Positions 42,560-53,532 of a DNA stretch of 64,000 nt are shown here, in pieces. Position 1 is the stretch's first letter. Every line of letters begins with the position of its first letter. The notes under the pieces were generated by a model. The model was not told the DNA's origin and ran no database searches. It worked only from the letters and a program-made list of their open reading frames with translations. Source of the stretch: Lithobates sylvaticus (Eukaryota; Chordata; Amphibia; Anura; Ranidae); NCBI GenBank assembly GCA_028564925.1, contig CM053032.1:122841490-122905489 (forward strand), read 5' to 3'. The translations under genes and the position numbers were made by a program.

Positions 42560-45169
42560 TTTTTAATCCATGCACTACAGTAGAAACCGCAGAGTGATGA
42601 AAACACTCATCAACTAAATCTGTATTGAATAGTCAGCCTTCTCCGAACTCCAATCTTAATTATTTTGGATTATATAAAAAAGTGTTTAGAAAACACCTCT
42701 CAGGTAATACACACACCCGATAGCTTAAAGGGGTTTGTGACAACCACACAATGTGTTGAACACGGACAATTTTCCATAATAAATATCACTCACCCACTTT
42801 TTCATTGAAAAACGCATGTGCATGCATGCAGCTTTTAATGAGAATAGTTTTAATATTTTAAGATTTTCATTATTCTTACATGTATATTTATACACATATA
42901 TATAGGTTTGTTTTTAAAGATATTTTAAATATTCTTATAATATGCTCAACACTACTTATTTTATTTTAATAGTGTGATCAAATATCAAATTTCTCAGATT
43001 CTTTTGTGCAATTTTCTCACCAATTCCCGTTGGATGCAGTGCCTGTCATTCACTCATGATACAGCTCTCTGCACCTCTAAACTTAGGGAATTAGTGCTCA
43101 AATTGCGATGGTTTAATACATTTATATTTTTGTGTAGTCATGGAGTCAAGATAACACACCTTTTTTAATATGCACTAATGTTACAGCTTTGCCAAAGATG
43201 TGCCTTCCATGTAATGTGTCATCCCATCTCAACCGCAGGGACCCATTTCCGGTACTTCTATATAGGCTGAGCCGCGGCGGTCTGCATTCTCAGCTGATGG
43301 ATGAATATCCACGGCTGGAGAAGCCCAGTGCGCGCGCAGTGACCAGGACATTGTGCGCGCGCACATACAGTACACTAATGTCCATCCCTCACTGAGCTAT
43401 AACTACTGCGCAAGCGCAGATGCAGCGGCCCTCACAGCCATAAGAAGAGATACTCATCCACAGCTGTTGTGTGATGCGCGCGCACTGTTTGTGATGACAG
43501 GCGCGCGCACACAATAAATCAGCCAATACAGAGCCAATGGATGCACAGCGACACAATGTGCTGAACACGGACAATTTTCCATAATAAATATCACTCACCC
43601 ATTTTTTCATTGAAAAACGCATGTGCATGCATGCAGCTTTTAATGAGAATAGTTTTAATATTTTAAGATATATATAGGCAGCGATCGAAATGGAACACAT
43701 ATACAGCATAATAGCGAGTCTCCATAGCACTATACCGTTGTGAAGCCAGGACTCCCAGTAAACATCCACCCTGACATCTTTAAGGTAATACAGTGACAAT
43801 CATCCCTAATATCTACACATACACTCTCTGCACATCAAGGAACACCAGTGTGCATATTAGAGTAGGCATTTGAGATGGATTTTAGGAAAAAACTACCCGT
43901 ACAAATATAGCATGAAGTTGTCAGTATTATTATTATTTTCATATTATGACACTATTGCCAGTGACACCACCAATGATCTTTCTCGCAAGCCGGGATAGGG
44001 GAATGTATACGGTCATGTGTATCAGCCCACATCTGATTGCACACAACATGTCACATGATTTGTCACATGATTGGGTCACCACCCATGTGACTAGCTCCCC
44101 TATCACTATAAATTAGTTTGAGATGGGCTGTGTAGCCATACCCATGAATAAGTCCAAGCGACGAAACATGTCGGGAATGAGGCTACAGAGCAAAAAGTAA
44201 AGATTGTATTTATTTATTTATATATTACGCCACTGTGGACTATAACTATACCACCACCAGGGTCTTCCTCTTGGTCCGCCGAGACCGCAGTATATATATA
44301 TACTTTATATTTTTATACATCAGCGTTGTTTGGCTTGCCGTGGTTTTGGATTTGAGGCTTGATTTTAACCTTTGAAATGTGAGTTTGACCATTGGAGTGT
44401 TTTTACGTGAATAAATTTTATCATACGTTTTTACACTATGTGGAGTGTTTTACTCATTGTTTTACATATGGAATCGCATTGAGAGTTAAACGGATCAAAC
44501 AAGCCATCCTTTATTAACCCCTGGAGTGGGTAAAACACGCATCTGCCAAACACGAGAGTGTGAGGCCTAGTGAGCTGGTGAGTGGGCCTTTCAGAGGGAG
44601 TGTGATCACGTGGTGTGGTGGTAGATTCAAGTCAGTCAGAAGACTCCACTTTGAAACTGTGACTGAAGACACTTGGAAAATCACTTACCTATTTATTTAT
44701 TTATTTATTCACAATCTGGACTTTATATATTTATGAACTTTTTCACTTGTCACTAAGAGAAATAGACACACCACTGCTATTAAGTTATACGTTGAGTCAA
44801 TTATACACTACTATTTTTGTACTTTGATATTTATATAGCACTGTTTATATATTTGCACAGTATTTATTTGCATAGTATTTACTCAGCATTTTATATTATA
44901 TTTTTCATTGTTTATATTAGCGCTACTGATTCACCTTATCTATGTTGCATTTTTAAGTTGAATTGCAGATTCCACATGTTTATATGTTTTAAGTAGCTGC
45001 TGTTTGATATATATATACTTTTTACACTTGCACCTTTAATCCTTCACTAATTCTATAGCCTACACACCTGCGGCGCGGTGGGGGTAGATGATACAGAGGG
45101 CGGTCTTCCACAGCTATACATCATTTACCAACAGCACATACTATTTTAACCCTTTTACCTACTGCAGCC
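42560..45169 (+). repeat. PLE repeat between units C and D
   Basis: Same repeat as at 48663-51400, but about 165 bp of the CpG-rich block is missing between GGCTGAG and GCGGCGGTCTGC (around 43270), which removes both perfect NRF-1 words. The TATATAG at 43259-43265 remains. It includes a hammerhead fold at 44132-44186 and ends with the leader of ORF1 of unit D (45110-45169). Confidence 0.88.
44132..44186 (+). ncRNA. Hammerhead-like fold in PLE repeat, copy 3
   Basis: Same stems, loops and A3/U8 core as at 50394-50448. It lies about 1 kb upstream of ORF1 of unit D. Confidence 0.55.
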
Positions 45170-46207
45170 ATGGAAGCTATAAATTTCCTGTCAAACAGAC
45201 AGATGATTCCTGAAAACATCTTTACAAACAACCATGATATGGTTGATTGTGAGGAAGATATTACCGGCACTTTAAGATCTTTAGAAAATCTTTTAGAAAA
45301 ACAAGTTAAGACTTGGTGGGACATTTTTACATTTGAGCACTATGAGAGGGAAAATTTGACTTTTAGAAGCCTGAGATGGGAGGTTTCCCCACAGGATGGT
45401 CTCACTGACCAAAAATATATGAATGAGTGGTTGGAATTTTTCAACAGAAGAGGTAGAGAACTACAAGCTCTGGTTCTAAAAAGAAAACACATTAAATTAA
45501 GTATTGTAAATCAAAAAATAAAAGATATACAAGCCTTATTAGAACCTTTGAAGGATTCCAACCAAGTTTTAGAATTTAACACCAACATGAAGAGAAAATT
45601 GGAAAAAATTGACCGTGAAACACAAAAGAAAAAAGTCAAAAAATATACCAGAGATGCAAATGACTTCCAGACAAATAATATATATGTCTGGCAGTCCCTC
45701 ATTGCTGAGAAAGAAGAATGCTCTCAGACATGCGAACAGACATCATCTGCAATGGAGAAAGAAGAAAAGAGCGCAAATAACCCTAAGAAAATGACACACA
45801 AAAAGGCTCCCTATGAGAAGGAGAAAACCAATAATGGCACGGGGCGGAAAACCCAGTCCGCAACGGATAGGACTGAACCTCCTTTACAACCCCCGTACCA
45901 GACGAGAACCTACACACAAGATAGAGGCGGTGGACATTTCCCCCACTATCCAGAACCCCGCACTCCTCGAGGGGATTCCCCATACCAGTACCAGTCGCCA
46001 AGAATGAATAGAGGGAATGGACAATATGGAAACAACCACTATCCCCTATATGAACAAACACATTGGCACCGCCACCCTCCACCACCCCCAAACCAATATT
46101 GGGACCAAAGAGGAGAAATACCCATGCACAACAGATACCAAGCACTGGCGGAAGACCACTACTACGGTAACCCATATCATCAACAACCACCCCCCCCCCT
46201 TTTTTAG
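45170..46207 (+). pseudogene. PLE ORF1, unit D, shortened by a C-run change
   Basis: It is as ORF1 of unit A for its first 343 or so codons, with the same ATG context. The C-run before the slippery site is C10 instead of C8, so the frame reads into TAG at 46205-46207 and the RGG tail is lost. The coiled-coil half and most of the Pro-rich part are unchanged. One private amino-acid change lies in the QKYMNEW segment (near 45421). Confidence 0.85.
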
Positions 46208-48662
46208 GTCAACGGGGGAGGGGTGGGAGAGGAGGAGGGACACCGAGGAAGAATGCCCAGCCGAACAAGGGTGGAGAGAGAAATCAACCCCCATATTATC
46301 AGAACAAAGACAAAACAGCGCCCCAAAGAGAAGAAGGGGGTGCCGATCGGGACGCAGGGCACAATCCAAAAAAGCGAATGCGGGACAACTGAATAGTGGA
46401 ATATACAACCTAAGTAAAATTGAGCTAAACCAAAAGGAACTAAATATACTAAATCTTGGACTAAAATGTGCCCCCAAAAAGAAGTTTAACAAGTTCGATG
46501 TGTTCATTGACACACATAAATTTATTAGAACACTTAATTTAAAGAAATATTTTTTAAGTGCTCCCACAAATTTTAAGCCAGCAGTCTCTTACACGGTGGA
46601 GAAGGTCGACAGTGGTCTAAGAAACAAGTCAATCTTCAACCCCCAAATCCCAAGCAATCACTTCATTGAGGTGTTTAAGAATTTGGTTTTAAAGGATCTG
46701 GAAGAATTAACTCCAAAAAAACATATTAACCCAGATTACATTAGAGAAGGCATTCGTTCATTAGAGGAACAAAAAGAGATCATCATACGCCCAGCGGATA
46801 AGGGTGGGGGTGTTGTGATAATGGATAAAACCTTCTACACTAACCAACTCAATGAACTTTTAGCAGATGCCCATACATATAAAAAGCTTCAAGTAAACCC
46901 GACTGAACCGTATAGGAACCAGTTGGACCTACTGATTGAATGGGGATACCATACCAAGGCACTAAACCTTAAGGAGAAACGATACTTGGTCCCCAGTGCG
47001 TGCAGAATACCAATTATCTATACGCTTCCGAAAGTCCACAAAAATGCCGAAATCCCCCCCGCCCGACCCATCGTAAATGGTATTGGGTCGGTCACTGCGA
47101 GACTCGGCGAATACTTAGACAAGTTTTTACAAGCCAGCGTCACTAACACAAGAGCATACTTGAAAGATACATCGGATTTGTTGATGCTACTTGATTCGAT
47201 CCAAATTAGCACCACAAATCACACCTTTTTAGTTACAGCCGATGTTTGTTCTTTATATACCATAATCCAACATGAAGACGCGGCCTTGTCATTGAACTGG
47301 GCACTCAGCAAAAGAGACGACATATCGGACTCCCAGAAGAGATTCATAGGACAAGCTTTGGAATATTGTATGACGCACAACTACTTCTGGTGGGACGATC
47401 AATTCTTCTCCCAGAAGGTTGGCGTGGCTATGGGAGCAAAATATGCTCCCAGCCTCGCCAACCTATTCATGGCAGAGTGGGAGGATAGGTTCATTTTTAG
47501 CAAAAATCTCCCGCAACTGAAATTTTATAGGAGATTTATTGATGACCTCCTACTGATCTGGGAGGGCTCCAGGGAATCGGTTATAGAGTTCCTCGAGGTA
47601 CTGAATGTGAATAATAACAACATCAAACTTGAGTATCAAGTAAGTGATACATCCATTAACTTTTTAGATGTAACCATAGAGAAGGAAGGGGCTAAATTAT
47701 GCACTAAAGCATATTTTAAACCGACCGATCGGAACAGCTATTTGCCTATCCATAGCGGACACCACCCAGCCTGGATTAAAAACATCCCCAAGGGACAAAT
47801 GTTGAGGATTCGACGGAACTGCACCAAAACGGAAGACTACTATGAGCAATCACTGATTTTAAAGAATAAGTTCACCCAAAAGGGCTATACTGAAAAATCT
47901 TTAGATAAAATCATTGATGATGTCGCTCTAATTCCAAGAGAGATGTGCTTGAGGAAGAAAGACAAACAAGAAAAGGAACAACAACAAGTGAATTTTATTT
48001 CAGATTTCCATTGTCAGTACAAAGAAGTACAAAACATTTATGAGAGACACTGGCACATTTTATGTAGGGACAGACATTTGGGAGCCATTTTAAATCATCG
48101 ACCAAGATTCATCTATAGAAGAGCTCCAAACTTTGGAGATAGAATAGTCAAAAAACTTATAGATCCACCAAACCGCCAGGTCCTGAGGATAAATTTAAAA
48201 GGATTTTACGCTTGCAGGAAATGCATTTGCTGCAGGACTACGAGTGTCAATAATAGGGGTAAAACAAAAATCACAAACAGAGATGGTGAGGTTTTCCAAA
48301 TAGAAGAATTTATCACCTGCAACACAACTCATGTTGTGTATCTTATGTGGTGCCCATGCGGGTTACTCTACGTAGGCAGAACAAAAAGACTACTGAGAAT
48401 CCGGATTTCGGAGCACTTGGCCAATATAAGGAAAGGTTTCCAGTATCATAGCGTTTCATTACACTTTAAAGAAAAACATGATCGGGATCCAACACTTCTA
48501 CAGTTCTGCGGAATAGACACCATTCACCCCTCTTGGAGAGGTTCAAACAGGGTCAGAGACCTCAGTCAAAGGGAAACCCGCTGGATCTTTTTATTAAAAA
48601 GTTTAACGCCACGGGGACTGAACGTAGAATTGGACCTAAACTGCTTCATTAATAATTTTTAA
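46208..48662 (+). CDS. PLE ORF2, unit D: RT and GIY-YIG endonuclease
   Basis: It is open and full length with all motifs of unit A: ADKGGG, RPIVNGIGS, GVAMGAKYAPSLANLF, FIDDLLLIW (about 47535-47561), CRKCICC and CGLLYVGRTKR. Because of the C10 run, the ORF2 frame here continues upstream to an out-of-frame ATG at 46017, an accidental extension across ORF1 and not a real N-terminus. One private change (KTKITN instead of KTEITN) lies near 48267. Coding sequence is intact, but the normal route from ORF1 by -1 shift is altered by the C-run. Confidence 0.85.
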
Positions 48663-49344
48663 TTTTTAATCCATGCACTACAGTAGAAACCGCAGAGTGA
48701 TGAAAACACTCATCAACTAAATCTGTATTGAATAGTCAGCCTTCTCCGAACTCCAATCTTAATTATTTTGGATTATATAAAAAAGTGTTTAGAAAACACC
48801 TCTCAGGTAATACACACACCCGATAGCTTAAAGGGGTTTGTGACAACCACACAATGTGTTGAACACGGACAATTTTCCATAATAAATATCACTCACCCAC
48901 TTTTTCATTGAAAAACGCATGTGCATGCATGCAGCTTTTAATGAGAATAGTTTTAATATTTTAAGATTTTCATTATTCTTACATGTATATTTATACACAT
49001 ATATATAGGTTTGTTTTTAAAGATATTTTAAATATTCTTATAATATGCTCAACACTACTTATTTTATTTTAATAGTGTGATCAAATATCAAATTTCTCAG
49101 ATTCTTTTGTGCAATTTTCTCACCAATTCCCGTTGGATGCAGTGCCTGTCATTCACTCATGATACAGCTCTCTGCACCTCTAAACTTAGGGAATTAGTGC
49201 TCAAATTGCGATGGTTTAATACATTTATATTTTTGTGTAGTCATGGAGTCAAGATAACACACCTTTTTTAATATGCACTAATGTTACAGCTTTGCCAAAG
49301 ATGTGCCTTCCATGTAATGTGTCATCCCATCTCAACCGCAGGGA

Positions 49345-49760
49345 CCCATTTCCGGTACTTCTATATAGGCTGAGGGGACACCTAGAGCGCGCCGCTGAAC
49401 CGCCGCTCTAACCCTATTGCGCAGGTGCGGGCCGCATCTCATCATAGGGTGAAGGCTCGCCTGGGTAGTGTGCTGTTGGATGCGCGCGCACCTCCTGATA
49501 CAACGCGCACGCGCACGGAGCCAGTGCGCACGCGCGCGGCGGTCTGCATTCTCAGCTGATGGATGAATATCCACGGCTGGAGAAGCCCAGTGCGCGCGCA
49601 GTGACCAGGACATTATGCGCGCGCACATACAGTACACTAATGTCCATCCCTCACTGAGCTATAACTACTGCGCAAGCGCAGATGCAGCGGCCCTCACAGC
49701 CATAAGAAGAGATACTCATCCACAGCTGTTGTGTGATGCGCGCGCACTGTTTGTGATGAC
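49345..49760 (+). promoter_or_regulatory. PLE promoter-like block: ETS word, TATA, two NRF-1 sites
   Basis: In order: TTTCCGG at 49349-49355, TATATA at 49362-49367, then two perfect NRF-1 consensus words, CGCGCACGCGCA at 49504-49515 and TGCGCACGCGCG at 49525-49536, in a CpG-dense stretch with several TGCGCGCGCA palindromes (to about 49770). NRF-1 and ETS sites with a TATA word suggest a polymerase II promoter. The alternating purine/pyrimidine GC runs could also form Z-DNA. Function is inferred only. Confidence 0.45.
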
Positions 49761-50393
49761 AGGCACGCGCACACAATAAATCAGCCAATACAGAGCCAAT
49801 GGATGCACAGCGACACAATGTGCTGAACACGGACAATTTTCCATAATAAATATCACTCACCCATTTTTTCATTGAAAAACGCATGTGCATGCATGCAGCT
49901 TTTAATGAGAATAGTTTTAATATTTTAAGATATATATAGGCAGCGATCGAAATGGAACACATATACAGCATAATAGCGAGTCTCCATAGCACTATACCGT
50001 TGTGAAGCCAGGACTCCCAGTAAACATCCACCCTGACATCTTTAAGGTAATACAGTGACAATCATCCCTAATATCTACACATACACTCTCTGCACATCAA
50101 GGAACACCAGTGTGCATATTAGAGTAGGCATTTGAGATGGATTTTAGGAAAAAACTACCCGTACAAATATAGCATGAAGTTGTCAGTATTATTATTATTT
50201 TCATATTATGACACTATTGCCAGTGACACCACCAATGATCTTTCTCGCAAGCCGGGATAGGGGAATGTATACGGTCATGTGTATCAGCCCACATCTGATT
50301 GCACACAACATGTCACATGATTTGTCACATGATTGGGTCACCACCCATGTGACTAGCTCCCCTATCACTATAAATTAGTTTGAGATGGGCTGT

Positions 50394-50448
50394 GTAGCCA
50401 TACCCATGAATAAGTCCAAGCGACGAAACATGTCGGGAATGAGGCTAC
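50394..50448 (+). ncRNA. Hammerhead-like fold in PLE repeat, copy 4 (reference copy)
   Basis: Stem I: GTAGCC (50394-50399) with GGCTAC (50443-50448), and CCC (50403-50405) with GGG (50435-50437). Core: ATGAATA (50406-50412), extra A (50413). Stem II: GTC (50414-50416) with GAC (50422-50424), loop CAAGC. Then GAA (50425-50427) and stem III ACATGT with cleavage expected after C50434. Against the consensus C3-U4-G5-A6-N7-G8-A9, only positions 3 (A) and 8 (U) differ, and together they keep the known 3-8 base pair. Stem III is the minimal type usual in PLE hammerheads. Confidence 0.6.
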
Positions 50449-51399
50449 AGAGCAAAAAGTAAAGATTGTATTTATTTATTTATATATTACGCCACTGTGG
50501 ACTATAACTATACCACCACCAGGGTCTTCCTCTTGGTCCGCCGAGACCGCAGTATATATATATACTTTATATTTTTATACATCAGCGTTGTCTGGCTTGC
50601 CGTGGTTTTGGATTTGAGGCTTGATTTTAACCTTTGAAATGTGAGTTTGACCATTGGAGTGTTTTTACGTGAATAAATTTTATCATACGTTTTTACACTA
50701 TGTGGAGTGTTTTACTCATTGTTTTACATATGGAATCGCATTGAGAGTTAAACGGATCAAACAAGCCATCCTTTATTAACCCCTGGAGTGGGTAAAACAC
50801 GCATCTGCCAAACACGAGAGTGTGAGGCCTAGTGAGCTGGTGAGTGGGCCTTTCAGAGGGAGTGTGATCACGTGGTGTGGTGGTAGATTCAAGTCAGTCA
50901 GAAGACTCCACTTTGAAACTGTGACTGAAGACACTTGGAAAATCACTTACCTATTTATTTATTTATTTATTCACAATCTGGACTTTATATATTTATGAAC
51001 TTTTTCACTTGTCACTAAGAGAAATAGACACACCACTGCTATTAAGTTATACGTTGAGTCAATTATACACTACTATTTTTGTACTTTGATATTTATATAG
51101 CACTGTTTATATATTTGCACAGTATTTATTTGCATAGTATTTACTCAGCATTTTATATTATATTTTTCATTGTTTATATTAGCGCTACTGATTCACCTTA
51201 TCTATGTTGCATTTTTAAGTTGAATTGCAGATTCCACATGTTTATATGTTTTAAGTAGCTGCTGTTTGATATATATATACTTTTTACACTTGCACCTTTA
51301 ATCCTTCACTAATTCTATAGCCTACACACCTGCGGCGCGGTGGGGGTAGATGATACAGAGGGCGGTCTTCCACAGCTATACATCATTTACCAACAGCAC

Positions 51400-51413
51400 A
51401 AACAAAATTACAT
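51400..51413 (+). repeat. Right target-site duplication of the PLE complex
   Basis: AAACAAAATTACAT, one mismatch to 21672-21685. It directly follows the end of the repeat (ACAGCACA). Confidence 0.7.
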
Positions 51414-51482
51414 ACCTGAAAAGCAAGCATGATAAAACATAATAAAACATTGCAGAATAGAATGGAGTAAAAAAAGAGCAAC

Positions 51483-51520
51483 AATAGAGAGAGAATAGAG
51501 AGAGAGAGAGAGAGAGAGAA
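51483..51520 (+). repeat. (AG)n microsatellite
   Basis: Interrupted AG dinucleotide run, purine on the plus strand. The surrounding 51414-51586 has no other feature. Confidence 0.9.
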
Positions 51521-51589
51521 CAATAAAACGACAACTATTTTTGTTTTTTTTATTTTATATATTTATTTGCGATTCACAGTCGACTGTTA

Positions 51590-52019
51590 GGCTGCTTTCA
51601 CACTGGGGCGGTTTTCAGGCGGTACAGCGCTAAAAATAGCGCCTGTACACCGCCTGAAAAAACCGGCCCCATTCACTCCAGTGTGAAAGCCGGCGGGCTT
51701 TCACACTGGAGCGGTGCGCTAGCAGGACCGCAACAAAAGTCCTGCTAGCAGCATCTTTGGAGCGGTGAAGGAGCGGTGTATTTACCGCTCCTATACCGCT
51801 CCGTCCCATTGAAATCAATGGGAAACTGCGGGGATACCGCCCGCAAACCGCCGCTGCAGCGGCGCTTTGCGGAGGTTTTTAACCCTTTTGCGGCCGCTAG
51901 CGGGGTTAAAACCACCCCGCTAGCGGCCGCATACCGCGGGTAAAACGATGGTAAAGCAGCGCTAAATATAGCGCTGCTTTACCGTCGCCGCCCCGCACCG
52001 CCCCAGTGTGAAAGCAGCC
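51590..52019. mobile_element. Harbinger-type MITE with TTA duplication
   Basis: Termini GGCTGCTTTCACACTGGGGC and the exact reverse complement at 52000-52019 form inverted repeats. TTA at 51587-51589 and 52020-52022 is the 3-bp target duplication typical of PIF/Harbinger. The interior is rich in further inverted words (TAGCGCTGCTTTACC, GCTAGCGGCCGC), so the whole 430 bp can fold on itself. It has no coding sequence. Confidence 0.85.
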
Positions 52020-52379
52020 TTAGCGACTGAATCAAAACGCTACCACAAAAAAAAAATGTTAGCGATCGCAGGGATCAGGCCTGACTCTGCGAACGCTGCA
52101 GTTATGTGTGCTTAGTGTTTTGCAAGTGACAGTGATCGATCGATACTGCACTTGGGTGGGCTGGGCTGGGCTGGGCGGAGGGGGAAAACGCAGGCGCTAG
52201 CAGGTATCTGGGCTGATCCCGCTAACAATGCGTTTTTTGGAACCCTAAACTGCTGGGACGCTAGTATAGATCTGATCAGATCAGATATTGATCTGTTCAG
52301 ATACTGTACCACTAAGGGAGGTGTATGCTTTGTGCGTGGGTGTTTGCGGTACTGGCACTAACCTGGGGCGACGCAGACC

Positions 52380-53310
52380 TTATTTGACCCTAAAACCTTA
52401 TTGATATCACCCGCCGGGCAATCAGGGGGTTAAACCGTTATTGGGTAATAAATGGCGGGTGCCCTGACAGTATAAAAAACAAACTAACTAACCAGCGTCA
52501 CCCGTAACAGTTATACGGTGATCACTGGTGAAAGGGTTAACTAGGGCAATCAGGGGGTTAAAACCTTTATTAGGTAATATATGGGGGTACCTGCCGCTAT
52601 ATAAAAACCTGACGGGGAACCTAAATAACTGGCTAACCAGCGTCACCAGTGACACTTATATGGTGATCACTGGTGAAAGAGTTAACTCTAGGGGCAATCA
52701 GGGGGTTAAAACCTTTATTTAGGTTGTAATATGGGGGTACCTGACCTATAAACCTATTTATGAACCTATATAAACCTGGCGGTTAACCTAAAAAAAAAAC
52801 TGGCTACCTAGCGGCACCAGTGACACTAATGCAGCGATCAGAAAAACGATCGCTTAGTGACACTGGCAAAAGGGGGGTGAAAGGGTTAACTAGGGGCAAT
52901 CAGGGGGTTAAAACCTTTATTAGGTAATATATGGGGGTACTTGACGCTATATAAAAACCTATTTATGAACCTATATAAACCTGGCGGTTAACCTAAAAAA
53001 AAACTGGCTACCTAGAGACACCAGTGACACTAATGCAGCGATCAGAAAAACGATTGCTTAGTGACACTGGCAAAAAGAGGTGAAAGGGTTAACTAGGGCC
53101 AATCAGGGGGTTAAAACCTTTATTAAGGGGGGGGGGGGGGGGTAGGGGGCTACCTTAGACCTAAAACGAACTGCCCAGACAGTTATTTCAGTCACACTGA
53201 CACTAAATGCAGTGATCAGTAAATAAATGATCACTGCAATCTGCAATCTGTGACACTGTGACTGGGGGGGGGGCAGGGGGTGATCTGGGGGGTGATCTGG
53301 GGGTGACAGG
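52380..53310 (+). repeat. Imperfect tandem repeats around CAATCAGGGGGTTAAA
   Basis: The phrase CAATCAGGGGGTTAAA occurs five times (about 52419, 52546, 52695, 52896 and 53100), each followed by a CTTTATT-AGGTAATATATGGGGGTAC-type segment and, in the later units, by CCAGTGACACTAATGCAGCGATCAG. Unit length grows from about 130 to 205 bp. A G-run interrupts the last unit (53124-53145). The same words appear faintly at 58140-58250. Minisatellite-like, noncoding. Confidence 0.75.
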
Positions 53311-53532
53311 GGGCTGGAATGTGTGCCTATGTGTCCTGGTGTCAGTGTAGTGTTTGTGCACCAACCTGGATTTCTTCTCTCCCCGGCGTCCCGGTCAGAA
53401 AGACTGACGCGCCGAGCGTGACATCACTTCCGCCTGCCTGTATTTACAATACAGAGACAGGGGAAGCTTTTCATTCGCCAGGAGCGATCGCGAGGGGGTG
53501 GACAGAAACCACTGGCCGTCCCCTCATCCCGG

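Larger units (their letters stand above)
21683..51400. mobile_element. Composite Penelope-like element: two inverted tandem pairs
   Basis: Four units of one PLE family are present: A (minus, ORFs 24429-27919), B (minus, 38115-41034), C (plus, 41035-42559) and D (plus, 45170-48662). They are separated and bounded by about 2.5-2.7 kb repeats, at 21683-24428, 27920-30427 (continuing at 37842-38114), 42560-45169 and 48663-51400. A and B are tandem on the minus strand, C and D on the plus strand, joined head to head at 41034/41035. Both innermost units are 5'-truncated. Copies differ at only a few private positions per unit, so the complex is young. A LINE is inserted at 30428-37837 and a 162-bp LINE tail at 23041-23202. 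Flanking 14-bp duplications support one integration event. Confidence 0.88.
48663..51400 (+). repeat. PLE unit D 3' repeat (pseudo-LTR), outer right copy
   Basis: The most complete copy of the repeat. It holds the ORF2 3' UTR (48663-48880), a first 120-bp block (about 48848-48966), an AT-rich part, the promoter-like CpG block (49345-49760), a second 120-bp block (about 49813-49931), the hammerhead (50394-50448) and a terminal AT-rich part ending ACAGCACA at 51400. It carries the GTCTGGC variant (about 50590) shared with the outer left copy. Confidence 0.9.

Noticed and set aside
46017-46207. ATG at 46017 as the true start of ORF2 in unit D
   Set aside because: The frame upstream of the slippery site overlaps ORF1 out of frame and closes in units A and B. 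It is open only because of the C10 run.
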